From: a bacterium
GTDB taxonomy: Bacteria > Patescibacteriota > Saccharimonadia > Saccharimonadales > UBA4665
Assembly: GCA_021810025.1 (NCBI GenBank)
Contig: JAJZJS010000003.1
Location: 1 to 64,000 of the forward strand
Length of the DNA: 64,000 nt
Direction of reading: 5' to 3'
Shown here: positions 35,420 through 44,608 of the stretch, piece after piece
How positions within the stretch are numbered: the first letter of the stretch is position 1
How the letters are laid out: each line of letters starts with the position of its first letter
The notes under the pieces: generated by a model
Told to the model about the DNA's origin: nothing
Database searches by the model: none
Seen by the model: the letters and a program-made list of their open reading frames with translations, nothing else
Program-made: the position numbers and the translations under genes

Positions 35420-35448
35420 TTGTCTTAATCAATAAGAGGTGATATAAT
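35420..35448 (+). promoter_or_regulatory. rpsB-tsf promoter
   Basis: TTGTCT (35420-35425), 17 bp, TATAAT (35443-35448): one of the best promoters in the window. Transcription should start near 35455, leaving a leader of about 87 nt. Confidence 0.8.
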
Positions 35449-35485
35449 TGCTTCAAATTAATTAATCAGATTGAGATTAAATCCT

Positions 35486-35515
35486 CTTTGTTTATAGCTT
35501 GGGCTAGAAACAAAG
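35486..35515 (+). promoter_or_regulatory. Hairpin in the rpsB leader
   Basis: CTTTGTTT and AAACAAAG form an 8-bp stem, continued after one mismatch by TAGC/GCTA, with a TTGG loop. It lies 26 nt before the rpsB ATG. Its position fits an autoregulatory S2-binding leader, a type known in other bacteria, but the sequence match is not tested. Confidence 0.55.
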
Positions 35516-35541
35516 CTCTCAATTGAAGAGAAAGGACGATC

Positions 35542-36243
35542 ATGACAAAAGTAAATGTCGACATTAAGAAATTGTTGGAGGCGGGCGCTCATTTTGGGCA
35601 TAAAACTAGCCGCTGGAATCCTCAAATGGCTAAATATATTCATTCTAAAAAGAATGGAATTCATATTATAGATTTAGTGGAAACAGTCAATTGTTTAAAT
35701 TCTGCCCTAGATTTTGTGGAAGAGATTAGCTCTCAAGGTAAGCAGATATTATTAGTCGGCACAAAAGTTCAAGCTCGTTCAATTATTATTGATATGGCCC
35801 AAAAAACAAAAATGCCATACGTTGTTAATAGATGGCTTGGCGGTACTCTAACTAATCGGAGTACCATTAGTGATAGAGTTAAATATCTTAAAGATCTAGA
35901 AGCAAAAATGGCTAGTGGCGAATTGACTAATAAGTATAACAAACTAGAGGTTCAACGATTCCAAGAAGAAATAACCGAAATGAATCATATTTATGGTGGC
36001 ATAAAAGAAATGAATGATCGCCCAGGCGCAATATTTATCACGGATGTCATAAAAGACTCTATTGCTGTTAAAGAAGCCAATAAGTTAAAAATTCCAATTA
36101 TTGCCATTGTTGACAGTAATGCTGATCCAACAAAAATAACTTATCCAATTCCTGCCAATGACGATGCAATTAAAACTATTAGCTTAATTTGCGAATATAT
36201 GGAACAGGCGATTAATTTCGGTCAATCAAAAATCAAAAGCTAA
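35542..36243 (+). CDS. rpsB: 30S ribosomal protein S2
   Basis: 233 residues. LLEAGAHFGHKTSRWNPQMA near the start, NRWLGGTLTN and GAIFITDVIKDSIAVKEANK identify S2, a late-assembling small-subunit protein that recruits S1. Shine-Dalgarno AAAGGA precedes the ATG. First gene of rpsB-tsf. Confidence 0.97.
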   Translation: MTKVNVDIKKLLEAGAHFGHKTSRWNPQMAKYIHSKKNGIHIIDLVETVNCLNSALDFVEEISSQGKQILLVGTKVQARSIIIDMAQKTKMPYVVNRWLGGTLTNRSTISDRVKYLKDLEAKMASGELTNKYNKLEVQRFQEEITEMNHIYGGIKEMNDRPGAIFITDVIKDSIAVKEANKLKIPIIAIVDSNADPTKITYPIPANDDAIKTISLICEYMEQAINFGQSKIKS

Positions 36244-36263
36244 GCTATAAAGAAGGAGAAAAA

Positions 36264-36860
36264 ATGGCCGTAGACATTAAAACTATTAAAAGACTTAAAG
36301 ACTTAACAGGAGTTGGTTTAACTGATGCCAAAAAAGCACTCGAAGAAGCTGATGGAGATTTTGATAAAGCCTTAGATGCTATGCGGAAAAAGGGTTTAAC
36401 GAAAGCTGAAAAAAGGGGAGAGCGAGAAACTAGACAGGGCATTGTGGGAACCTATAATCACGATAATCGAATTGGGGTTGTAGTGGAAGTTAATTGTGAG
36501 ACCGATTTTGTAGCTAGAAACGACATATTCGGCACATTAGTTAAGGATATATCAATGCAAATCGCCGCCACAAATCCAGAATATGTTTCCATTGATCGGG
36601 TGCCGAAAGACAAATTTAATTTGGTTCGGGAAGAATTTAGGGCCAAGACGGAAAAGGATAAAAAACCGGCCGAGTTGGTTGCAAAAATAATCGATAGCCA
36701 AACACAAAAGTACTTTGCGGAAAGGTGCTTGATGACTCAGGACTTTATTAAAAATCCAGATCAGACAGTCGAACAGTATATTAAGGAAAATATTGCACGA
36801 TTGGGTGAAAATATTACTATTAATAGATTCTCTCGAATTGCCCTTGGAGAAATTCAATAA
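36264..36860 (+). CDS. tsf: Elongation factor Ts
   Basis: 198 residues. The UBA-like N-terminus LKDLTGVGLTDAKKALEEAD and the core motif VEVNCETDFVARND, which displaces Mg2+ and GDP from EF-Tu, are present. It is the short form, lacking the second half of the E. coli dimerisation region (283 residues). It follows rpsB by 20 bp with Shine-Dalgarno AAGGAG. Confidence 0.96.
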   Translation: MAVDIKTIKRLKDLTGVGLTDAKKALEEADGDFDKALDAMRKKGLTKAEKRGERETRQGIVGTYNHDNRIGVVVEVNCETDFVARNDIFGTLVKDISMQIAATNPEYVSIDRVPKDKFNLVREEFRAKTEKDKKPAELVAKIIDSQTQKYFAERCLMTQDFIKNPDQTVEQYIKENIARLGENITINRFSRIALGEIQ

Positions 36861-36887
36861 TAAACTGGTTAAAATTAACTAAACTGC

Positions 36888-36893
36888 TATATT
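36888..36893 (+). promoter_or_regulatory. -10 element of frr (extended, leaderless type)
   Basis: TGCTATATT: extended -10 TATATT, 6 nt from the ATG at 36900, no Shine-Dalgarno. Confidence 0.55.
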
Positions 36894-36899
36894 AATGAT

Positions 36900-37463
36900 A
36901 TGGATGCCATACGAGTTATAGATCAAGCTAAAAATAAATTTCAACAAATAGTTGATCATTTTGTCGAAGAGATTAAAGTAATTCGGACCGGGAGGGCTAA
37001 TGCCTCAATGCTGGATAACATCTTGGTTGAAGTCTATGGCACTAAAATGCCAATCATTCAGACTGCTACGGTTAATGTATTAGATGCTCAGATGTTGCAA
37101 GTTAATCCTTTTGATCCAAATAATATTGATTCGATTAGTAGTGCCATTCGAAGTAATCAAGCATTAAGTTTAAACCCAAGCGACGACGGCCATGTTATTA
37201 GGGTTGCTATTCCTCCTTTAAATGAGGAAAGGCGCAAGGAAATTGCTAAACAGATTAATCAAAAAACAGAAGAAGCATTGATTAAAATGCGTGCCGTTCG
37301 TCACGATTCTCTAAATGAGCTAAATAAACTTAAAAAAGATAAATTGATTGGCGAAGACGAGAATAAAAGATTAACTAAGTTAATAGATGAGCAGCTAAAT
37401 AGTTTTAAGGGCGAAGTTGAGCTTCTTGCTAAGAACAAAGAAAAAGACATTATGTCTATCTAG
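36900..37463 (+). CDS. frr: Ribosome recycling factor
   Basis: 187 residues. IRTGRANASMLDNILVEVYG and NEERRKEIAKQINQKTEEA are the signature segments of RRF, which with EF-G splits post-termination ribosomes. In most bacteria pyrH lies between tsf and frr; here it is missing and frr seems to have its own leaderless promoter. A terminator-like hairpin follows at once. Confidence 0.96.
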   Translation: MDAIRVIDQAKNKFQQIVDHFVEEIKVIRTGRANASMLDNILVEVYGTKMPIIQTATVNVLDAQMLQVNPFDPNNIDSISSAIRSNQALSLNPSDDGHVIRVAIPPLNEERRKEIAKQINQKTEEALIKMRAVRHDSLNELNKLKKDKLIGEDENKRLTKLIDEQLNSFKGEVELLAKNKEKDIMSI

Positions 37464-37522
37464 TTAGATCTTATAATTAGCTTAAAAAAATTAAATATTA
37501 TAAATAAGATCTAATGTTTTTT
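37464..37522 (+). terminator. Terminator-like inverted repeat after frr
   Basis: TTAGATCTTAT (37464-37474) pairs perfectly with ATAAGATCTAA (37504-37514), followed by TGTTTTTT. The loop of 29 nt is long, so confidence is moderate. Confidence 0.6.
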
Positions 37523-37559
37523 GGTATACTTTAAATAATTTGAAACAAAATTATAAACT

Positions 37560-38747
37560 ATGTCTACTTTAATTTTAATAATTGGCCTCATAATTTTTAT
37601 TGGACTTGTTGTAGTCCACGAATTTGGACATTTTATTGTGGCTATTAGGAATGGAGTAGAAGTAGAAGAATTTGCCATATTCTTTGGTCCAACATTATAT
37701 AAGAGAAAAACGAAGAAGGGTTGGATTTTCAGATTTAATATATTGCCGTTGGGAGGATACGTCAAGCTTAAGGGCGAACATGATAGTGATTTAGAGCCGG
37801 GAAGCTATGGAGCAGCCAGCCTTTGGGTTAAAACCAAGATTATGAGCGCTGGAGTTGTGGCAAATCTAATTACGGGATTTTTGTTACTTCTAATTCTAAG
37901 TTTGATTGGTCTCCCTCAGCTCATTCCCAATCAATATTCGGTTACAAGTAACGCCCATTATGTTCAAAAGACGTCTAAATTTATTGAAGTAGGAAGTGTT
38001 CTAAAAAATTCACCGGCATCAAGAGCGGGGTTAAAGGCGGGTGATGTTATTAATAAGATCGGAGTAAAAAATAATTTAGCATCAATTAATTCATTGGCAA
38101 GCCTTCAGAATATTACTCAGCATTATCAAGGTCAATATGTTCAAATTGATTACACTAGAAACAACCATCACGAAGTAACTTATACAACTCTGAATTCAAC
38201 TAAAGCAGCTATGAGTCAATATGCAAACACTCATCAAAAAATATATCTGGGAGTTTCGATTGGAGAATATTTGGGCGGATTTAATGTTATTAGGTATACT
38301 TGGGCTGCCCCTTTAGTTGCCCTGGGCACCACTAAGCAGGTTTATGTTTTAACAATTCAGGGTCTAGGCAAAGCCCTAGAGGGATTAGGAGGAATTATCG
38401 CTGGGGCAACTACTCATAATGTGGTCGCTCGTAAAAATGCCCAAACGACTGCCAGTAGTCAATTAGTGGGACCAGTCGGAATATTTATTATTCTTAAAGA
38501 TGGCAGTAGTGCTGGTTTTGGATTTATGCTTTTTATCTTAGCGATTATTTCTCTGACATTAGCTTTAATGAACATCCTACCTCTTCCCGCCTTAGACGGT
38601 GGAAGGTTGTGGCTAACACTTATAACGAGATTATTTAGAAAACCCTTAAGTGCCAGAAATGAAGAACTTGTTAACGCTTTTGGCATGTTGCTTTTATTTC
38701 TTTTGCTGGGAGTTGTAACTTATTTAGATATTAAAAGATTTCTCTGA
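37560..38747 (+). CDS. rseP: Site-2 protease RseP-like membrane metalloprotease
   Basis: 395 residues. VVVHEFGHFIVAI in the first membrane segment carries the zinc ligands HExxH; a PDZ domain (about 140-200) includes SPASRAGLKAGDVINKIG; NILPLPALDGGR gives the third ligand. RseP cuts anti-sigma factors and signal-peptide remnants within the membrane. TATACT at 37525-37530 is the likely -10, giving a leader of about 25 nt. Confidence 0.92.
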   Translation: MSTLILIIGLIIFIGLVVVHEFGHFIVAIRNGVEVEEFAIFFGPTLYKRKTKKGWIFRFNILPLGGYVKLKGEHDSDLEPGSYGAASLWVKTKIMSAGVVANLITGFLLLLILSLIGLPQLIPNQYSVTSNAHYVQKTSKFIEVGSVLKNSPASRAGLKAGDVINKIGVKNNLASINSLASLQNITQHYQGQYVQIDYTRNNHHEVTYTTLNSTKAAMSQYANTHQKIYLGVSIGEYLGGFNVIRYTWAAPLVALGTTKQVYVLTIQGLGKALEGLGGIIAGATTHNVVARKNAQTTASSQLVGPVGIFIILKDGSSAGFGFMLFILAIISLTLALMNILPLPALDGGRLWLTLITRLFRKPLSARNEELVNAFGMLLLFLLLGVVTYLDIKRFL

Positions 38748-38753
38748 TTTATC

Positions 38754-39545
38754 ATGAAATTTAAACTAATGTCTAAATTATTATCAAATGAAAGAGATCC
38801 AGAGATTAAATGGAACCCGTGGCTGGGAGTTTTATACGCTATATTAGTTTTTGTAGTTGCTCAGGTGTTAGGCTTAGTAATAATAATATATCCACTCATT
38901 ATTAGACATTGGACGCTCAAACAAACCCTAAATTGGTTGAGCGTATCTTCTTATGGTCAATTTTTCTACGTTGTCTTTTTCGAGGCTATTGTCGTAGGGA
39001 TTATATTATATATTCTAAAGCTGTATAGGGTAGATAAAAAAGCAATTGGCTTAAGACGACCTCGTTCGAAAGATGCCTTATACGGATTAGCAGGGCTATT
39101 TGTTTATTATTTAATATTTATCTTAGCAGTTATAGTTGTTTCATATTTTGTTAAGGGGTTTAATGTTAATCAAAAACAGAACGTGGGTTTTAATAATGTT
39201 CACGGTTCAGCACAGTTAATAATAGTATTTTTTAGTCTAGTCATAGTTCCACCAATTGCGGAAGAGATTCTGTTTAGGGGATTTTTGTATAGCAGTCTTA
39301 AAAAAGGATTGCCAATATTTGGAGCTGCTATTGTAACGAGCTTAATATTTGCTAGTGGACACTTAACAGAAGGGGTTGGTGGCTTATTATGGATTGGAGC
39401 CCTTGATACTTTTGTGCTTTCAATGGTGCTAGTTTATCTGAGAGAAAAAACAAATGGACTTTGGGCTGGAATGCTTGTTCATGCTCTTAAAAACGGCATA
39501 GCTTTCTATCTTATTTATATTGCACCATTAATGTTGTTTCATTAA
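38754..39545 (+). CDS. CPBP family intramembrane glutamic metalloprotease
   Basis: 263 residues with about seven membrane segments. PPIAEEILFRGFLYSSLKK has the EExxxR motif, LIFASGHLTEG the second (FxxxH) and VHALKNGIAF the third. These define the CPBP (CAAX protease/bacteriocin-processing) family; the substrate is unknown. It starts 6 bp after rseP, so two intramembrane proteases are co-expressed. An alternative in-frame ATG lies 15 bp later. Confidence 0.85.
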   Translation: MKFKLMSKLLSNERDPEIKWNPWLGVLYAILVFVVAQVLGLVIIIYPLIIRHWTLKQTLNWLSVSSYGQFFYVVFFEAIVVGIILYILKLYRVDKKAIGLRRPRSKDALYGLAGLFVYYLIFILAVIVVSYFVKGFNVNQKQNVGFNNVHGSAQLIIVFFSLVIVPPIAEEILFRGFLYSSLKKGLPIFGAAIVTSLIFASGHLTEGVGGLLWIGALDTFVLSMVLVYLREKTNGLWAGMLVHALKNGIAFYLIYIAPLMLFH

Positions 39546-39596
39546 GCTTTAATTAACGATAGAATAGTAAGTAGTTGAAATTATACGAACAGCAAT

Positions 39597-40850
39597 ATGA
39601 GATTATCCAAACTTTTTAGTAATACGAGCAAAGGTGTTCCGAGCGACGAAGCAGCTTTAAATGCTAGGCTTTTAATTCAAGCTGGTTATGTTCACAAAGA
39701 AATGGCCGGGGTCTATAGTTATTTACCTCTAGGCAAACTAGTTCTAGATAAAATATCTAATATTATTAAAGAAGAGATGAATAAAATCGATGCTCTTGAA
39801 GTGCAAATGAGTATTTTGCAACCTAAAGATATTTGGGAGATTACGGACCGGTGGGATGACCGAAAGGTAGACAATTGGTTTAAAACAACTTTAAAAAGTG
39901 GACAAGAATTAGGTATAGGATTAACGCACGAAGAACCAATCGTTGATTCACTACGCAGTTTTGTTGATTCCTATAAGGACTTGCCGATTTATGTCTATCA
40001 GGTTCAAACTAAGTTTAGAAATGAATTAAGAGCAAAGAGTGGACTTCTCAGGGGTCGTGAATTTTTAATGAAGGACATGTATTCATTTTCGTTAAATGAA
40101 GTTGAACATAAGATATATTACGAAAAAGTAGTAAACGCTTACTTTAAGATCTATAAAAAATTGGGCATAAGAGATAAAACCTATCGGGTTTATGCTGATG
40201 GCGGGATCTTTAATAAAGGGTTTAGCGATGAGTTTCAAACCGTTATAGATATTGGTGAAGATTATATTTATCTAGATCAAGATTTAAAGCTTGGTATTAA
40301 TAAAGAAATTTATTCTGATCAAAATATTAAGAAGCTTGGTCTCAATAAAGATAAACTAGTGGTTAAAAAAGGCGTTGAAGTTGGTAATATATTCTCCCTA
40401 GGCTCGAAATATACTGATGCTTTAGGACTAAAATATACTGATAAGACAGGTCAGGAAAATTCGATATTTATGGGATGTTATGGGATAGGGGTGAGCAGGC
40501 TCATGGGATTAATAGCTGAGCTATTTGCTGACGATAAGGGCTTAGTTTGGCCTGATTCAATTTCACCAGCATTAGTATATTTGATAACCGTCAATACCGA
40601 TGATAGTAGCCTTAAAAAAGCCGAAAAATTATATCAAGTATTGACACAAAATAAGATTGAGGTAATATATGATGACCGAGATAAAAGAGTAGGCGAAAAA
40701 TTCGTTGACGCTGACCTTCTTGGAATACCATTTCGTGTGGTTATTAGTTCGAAAATTGATCAAGACAAATTTGAGATAAAAGATCGAACAACTCAAAAAA
40801 TAGAAATTGCCGACCTCGACGGTCTTCTAAAAAAGTTATTAAAAAAATAG
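39597..40850 (+). CDS. proS: Prolyl-tRNA synthetase without editing insertion
   Basis: 417 residues, against about 570 for the usual bacterial enzyme. Class II motifs are present: motif 2 in QTKFRNELRAKSGLLRGREF and motif 3 in GCYGIGVSRLMGLIAE, followed by the anticodon-binding domain (VIYDDRDKRVGEKF). The 180-residue INS editing domain between motifs 2 and 3 is absent: YADGGIFNKGFSDEFQTV leads directly into the second half of the catalytic domain. Mischarged Ala-tRNA(Pro) may therefore be cleared in trans or tolerated. Confidence 0.94.
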   Translation: MRLSKLFSNTSKGVPSDEAALNARLLIQAGYVHKEMAGVYSYLPLGKLVLDKISNIIKEEMNKIDALEVQMSILQPKDIWEITDRWDDRKVDNWFKTTLKSGQELGIGLTHEEPIVDSLRSFVDSYKDLPIYVYQVQTKFRNELRAKSGLLRGREFLMKDMYSFSLNEVEHKIYYEKVVNAYFKIYKKLGIRDKTYRVYADGGIFNKGFSDEFQTVIDIGEDYIYLDQDLKLGINKEIYSDQNIKKLGLNKDKLVVKKGVEVGNIFSLGSKYTDALGLKYTDKTGQENSIFMGCYGIGVSRLMGLIAELFADDKGLVWPDSISPALVYLITVNTDDSSLKKAEKLYQVLTQNKIEVIYDDRDKRVGEKFVDADLLGIPFRVVISSKIDQDKFEIKDRTTQKIEIADLDGLLKKLLKK

Positions 40851-40879
40851 CTGGGTAATCTTAACCAGAAAGGCTGATA

Positions 40880-41338
40880 ATGAACAAGACGTTTCGATTA
40901 ACAAAAGATGGAATAAGTGAGCTAAAAGAAGAGTTAGACAGCTTAATCGCTAAAAGAGGCGACGTAGCAGAAGCTATTAAAAATGCTCGGGAACTAGGAG
41001 ACTTATCGGAAAATGCCGAATATCAATCTGCTCGATCCGAGCAAGAAAGAGTAGAAAGTAGAATCAGTGAAATTGAGGCAATTTTATTAAATGCAGAGGT
41101 GATTAAGAAGCCTAAGGCTGATAATAAAGTTAGTCTCGGTTCTGTCGTAAAACTTAGGCACGGATCAGATAATAAACAATTTCAAATTGTTGGAACTGTA
41201 GAGGCCGATCCTTTAAACGGCAAGATATCTGATGAATCACCAATAGGTGCTGCTTTATTAAATAAGAAAGTCAACGATTCTGTCGACATTAAAACTTCAT
41301 CCGATACCGTTTCTTATAAAATAATCGAAATATCTTAG
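40880..41338 (+). CDS. greA: Transcription elongation factor GreA
   Basis: 152 residues. The N-terminal coiled coil with the acidic tip is GDLSENAEYQSARSEQERVE and the C-terminal FKBP-like domain has SPIGAALLNKKVNDSV. GreA rescues backtracked RNA polymerase by stimulating RNA cleavage. It lies 29 bp after proS and is likely co-transcribed with it; the motif order DLSENAEY is intact, so it should be active. Confidence 0.96.
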   Translation: MNKTFRLTKDGISELKEELDSLIAKRGDVAEAIKNARELGDLSENAEYQSARSEQERVESRISEIEAILLNAEVIKKPKADNKVSLGSVVKLRHGSDNKQFQIVGTVEADPLNGKISDESPIGAALLNKKVNDSVDIKTSSDTVSYKIIEIS

Positions 41339-41407
41339 TTTTTAATTTAAGCTTTATTTGATTTAAGATTATAATTAAAACTATTAACCACTTAATATAA
41401 AGAATTT

Positions 41408-42925
41408 ATGGCAACACTTAAAGAATTGCGCAATGAGAGATTAAGAAAACTTCAAGAACTTTACAAAGAAGGAATAAATCCTTATCCCGCTACTTCAAAT
41501 CGGACACATATTTTAGGGGATATTAGGGATAACTTTAAGAAACTTGAGGACGAAAAGGTGTGTGTTGCAGGAAGAATTCTTAATATTAGAAAGTTTGGTA
41601 AAATAGCATTTATTGTTATTAAGGATGGTTCTGGGACAATTCAGCTTTTCTTAGAAAAAGAGAAAATAAAAACCGAGAATAATAAATCTGTTTTAGCCTT
41701 TAAAGACTTGCCCTTACTAGATAGCGGAGATTTTATTGAAGCGACTGGAGTTGTGATTAAAACTAAAACTGAAGAAATTTCGGTCGCAGTTGAACAGTTT
41801 CGTATTCTAGCGAAAGCACTTCGTCCACTGCCAGTCGCTCAAGATGGGTTCACTAATAAAGAAGAACGATTAAGAAGGCGCTACATTGATATAAATATTA
41901 ATAATGAAGTGAAAGAACGGTTTATTAGGCGCAGTAAATTTTGGCAAAACACTAGAGATTATTTAATAAAAAGAGGCTATATTGAGATCAATACACCAAT
42001 TTTAGAACATGTTACAGGAGGGGCTGATGCCAATCCGTTTGTGACCCATATGGACTCTCTCAACCAAGATTTTTATTTAAGAATTAGCCAAGAGCTACCA
42101 TTGAAAAGATTAATTGGTGCAGGATATGAGAAAGTCTTTGACATTGGACCTCGTTTTAGGAATGAGAATTACTCAGATGAGCATCTTCCAGAACATATTG
42201 CTATAGAAAGTTACACAGCTTATCAAGATTATCGGGATGGAATTCAGTTTTATGAAGCAATGATGAAAGATGTTGCTCAAAAGACTTGGGGAACATTAAA
42301 GTTTAAGGTCAATGGTTTTGAGGTTGATTTAGATCAAGACTGGCCACAGCTTAAATATGCCGATATTCTAGGAGAAAAATTTGGAGTTGACGTCTTAAAT
42401 CCAGACTTAAATCAAATGAAACAAATTCTTAAGATGAATAATGTTCAGCTCGACGGAGAGATTAATATTCAGCGTGCTATGGATAATATTTGGAAATTAA
42501 TACGGAGAGAATCGAAGGGCCCGTTCTGGTTGGTGCTCGAGCCTGCCATAATTTCGCCCTTAGCTAAGAGGGATCCGACTGACGACCGTCTAAGTCAGCG
42601 TTTTCATCCTATTATAGCTGGAACTGAACTAGGAAATGGATATTCAGAGTTAAATGATCCAATCGATCAATTAAACAGATTTTTAGAGCAGGAAAAATTA
42701 AGGGCCGGAGGAGATCTTGAGGCTCAAATGCTAGATATTGATTTCGTAGAAATGCTCGAATATGGTATGCCTCCGACTTGCGGATGGGGTTATTCCGAAC
42801 GATTTTTTTGGGTTTTAGAAGGTGTTACGGCGCGTGAGGGTGTGCCTTTTCCAAACCTGAGATTTGAAGTTGATTCAACCACAAAATCGATATATCCAAA
42901 TTTATTCGCAAAGTCAGCAAAATGA
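41408..42925 (+). CDS. lysS: Lysyl-tRNA synthetase, class II
   Basis: 505 residues. An OB-fold anticodon domain (about 50-150) precedes the class II core: EINTPILEHVTGGADANPF, motif 2 VFDIGPRFRNENYSDEH and motif 3-like GWGYSERFFWVLEGVTAREG. The last motif departs from the usual GLGIGIDRL: GWGYSERFFWVLEG has another residue pattern, worth checking in relatives. It overlaps the next gene by ATGA. Confidence 0.92.
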   Translation: MATLKELRNERLRKLQELYKEGINPYPATSNRTHILGDIRDNFKKLEDEKVCVAGRILNIRKFGKIAFIVIKDGSGTIQLFLEKEKIKTENNKSVLAFKDLPLLDSGDFIEATGVVIKTKTEEISVAVEQFRILAKALRPLPVAQDGFTNKEERLRRRYIDININNEVKERFIRRSKFWQNTRDYLIKRGYIEINTPILEHVTGGADANPFVTHMDSLNQDFYLRISQELPLKRLIGAGYEKVFDIGPRFRNENYSDEHLPEHIAIESYTAYQDYRDGIQFYEAMMKDVAQKTWGTLKFKVNGFEVDLDQDWPQLKYADILGEKFGVDVLNPDLNQMKQILKMNNVQLDGEINIQRAMDNIWKLIRRESKGPFWLVLEPAIISPLAKRDPTDDRLSQRFHPIIAGTELGNGYSELNDPIDQLNRFLEQEKLRAGGDLEAQMLDIDFVEMLEYGMPPTCGWGYSERFFWVLEGVTAREGVPFPNLRFEVDSTTKSIYPNLFAKSAK

Positions 42926-43290
42926 TATCCGTTAGCTATAATCAGTTTCAAGATATTATTAACACTTGTCTAAAAGATTTATCGAAGGAACGAGCAGACA
43001 CTTTAAAAAATGTGGCTATCTTAATAGAAGATTTACCTTCGGAACAACAACGTAAGGAGCTAAAGTTAAGAAACGATCAAACACTTTTCGGTCTTTACGA
43101 AGGAGTTCCATTAAGCATGAGGCAGGGGATTAGGAAAATATTACCTGACAAAATTACTCTCTTTAAGTTGCCTATAGAATCTAGTGTTAATAATATGAGG
43201 GAATTAGAGCATCAGATTAGACATACTCTCTGGCACGAGATTGCTCATTATTACGGTCTAGACCATGAAGCGATCAGTAAGCTAGAATAA
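42922..43290 (+). CDS. Minimal zincin-like metallopeptidase
   Basis: 122 residues. The C-terminal HTLWHEIAHYYGLDHEAI has the extended zinc motif HExxHxxxxxH of zincins. SVNNMRELEHQIRH precedes it. It matches the small MMP-like family (DUF1025/COG3824) that is widespread in bacteria; substrate unknown and some members may not be proteases. Overlaps lysS by 4 bp and sits 4 bp from the HAD gene, so the three are one operon. Confidence 0.8.
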   Translation: MISVSYNQFQDIINTCLKDLSKERADTLKNVAILIEDLPSEQQRKELKLRNDQTLFGLYEGVPLSMRQGIRKILPDKITLFKLPIESSVNNMRELEHQIRHTLWHEIAHYYGLDHEAISKLE

Positions 43291-43294
43291 AAAA

Positions 43295-43939
43295 ATGAAG
43301 GTTATTATATTTGATTTTGATGGAACTTTGGTTGATAGTTTTGAAATAATTATTAAAATTACCGAGTCTTTAGTTAAACATCAGGTAGTTATTAATCAAG
43401 AAGAATTAGATCGATTGCGTCGAATGCGGCTTCTAGACGTAATATCAGAATTAAATATCCCTAAATATAAATGGCCATTTTTACTATATAGAGGCCGGAA
43501 AGCTATGAATAAAGAATTACCAAAGCTTAAATTATTTGAAGGGATAAAGGAAGCTTTAATGACTCTCAATAACGATAATGCAGAATTAATGATCATTAGC
43601 AGTAATAGTAAAAAAAACATTCAACAGTTTTTAGAACTTCATCAACTAGCAGAATATTTCAAAGGAGTCTATGGCGGGGTTGGGTTGTTCTCTAAGGTAA
43701 AGATCTTGAAAAAAGCTATCAATAAGAACAAACTTACTTTAAATAATGTTATTTATATTGGAGATGAACCAAGAGATATTGAAGCTGCCCATAAAGCTGG
43801 AATTAAGGCTATAGCAGTAAGCTGGGGATTTAATGATCGATCAGTGTTAGCCGAGCATAATCCTTATAAAATAGTTGATACCAGGGATGAATTGGTTTTT
43901 GAATTAAAGCAATGGATTAACTTTAGCGAAATCGGCTAA
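43295..43939 (+). CDS. HAD family phosphatase (phosphoglycolate phosphatase-like)
   Basis: 214 residues. Motif I IFDFDGTLVDSFE (nucleophile Asp), motif II ISSNSKKN, a Lys in the VKILKKAI region and motif IV IYIGDEPRDIEAAHKAG. A helical cap between motifs I and II makes it subfamily I, like Gph or pyrophosphatase PpaX. Substrate cannot be fixed from sequence. Its 3' end overlaps the convergent unknown gene by 17 bp. Confidence 0.85.
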   Translation: MKVIIFDFDGTLVDSFEIIIKITESLVKHQVVINQEELDRLRRMRLLDVISELNIPKYKWPFLLYRGRKAMNKELPKLKLFEGIKEALMTLNNDNAELMIISSNSKKNIQQFLELHQLAEYFKGVYGGVGLFSKVKILKKAINKNKLTLNNVIYIGDEPRDIEAAHKAGIKAIAVSWGFNDRSVLAEHNPYKIVDTRDELVFELKQWINFSEIG

Positions 43940-44546
43940 CTTCTATTAAGCTCAGAATTAAACCAACTCCAAGATAATATATTTCACCATAGGGTTTAAA
44001 ACTAGGGTCTAAATAAAGTTCAAGCTTTATTTGAAATAAATTTCTTCTAATTATAATTCGAGCAATTTTGTTGGAAGCCTTTGGCGTTGAATCATAAACT
44101 GTGAGAGTTTTCTTAGCTAAGAAAAATATTTCTGCCAGGGACTCTCCAATGACCGGAATAATAAAAAGCCAATCTCTCAAAAATGTAATATTAGAGGTAT
44201 CTTCATGAATTAATCCAATTAATTTTGAACCCAAATAAATATTCCATTTATTTCTTTTAAAATATGAATATTGACCACAATGCTTTAGATGAAAGTTTGA
44301 TAATTCTAAATCATCGCTGACAACACTAAAATTATAAGCAAATCCAAAACTTTTTATCTTCTGGATCTTAAATAGCTCGTTTTTAAAAGATTGATCTTTG
44401 TAGACAATATTAGTCTTACGTTGAAGGCTAAAGAATCTTATTGGTAAATAGCCCCTTAGAACCTGATCTTTATATACTCTAAGAGCTGGTAGCAAACTGT
44501 ATAGATTATGCTTAAAAGTATAATCGGGGTTAATCTTAGTTCCCAT
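43923..44546 (-). CDS. Protein of unknown function
   Basis: 207 residues, basic, no signal peptide. Aromatic and beta-rich in the middle (KRNKWNIYLGSKLIGLIHED), with a hydrophobic segment DWLFIIPVIGESLAEIFFLA and a hydrophobic C-terminus (YYLGVGLILSLIEVSRF) that may contact the membrane. I do not recognise a family; a tubby-like/scramblase fold is only a vague thought. It has TAGAAT (44553-44558, minus strand) 6 nt from the ATG, so it seems to be expressed from its own leaderless promoter, divergent from the nuclease gene. Confidence 0.55.
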   Translation of the reverse strand: MGTKINPDYTFKHNLYSLLPALRVYKDQVLRGYLPIRFFSLQRKTNIVYKDQSFKNELFKIQKIKSFGFAYNFSVVSDDLELSNFHLKHCGQYSYFKRNKWNIYLGSKLIGLIHEDTSNITFLRDWLFIIPVIGESLAEIFFLAKKTLTVYDSTPKASNKIARIIIRRNLFQIKLELYLDPSFKPYGEIYYLGVGLILSLIEVSRFR

Positions 44547-44608
44547 TATTACATTCTACTAGATTTGTGTTAATGAGGCTTAGTTAAAAATGTTACAATG
44601 ATAGTAAC

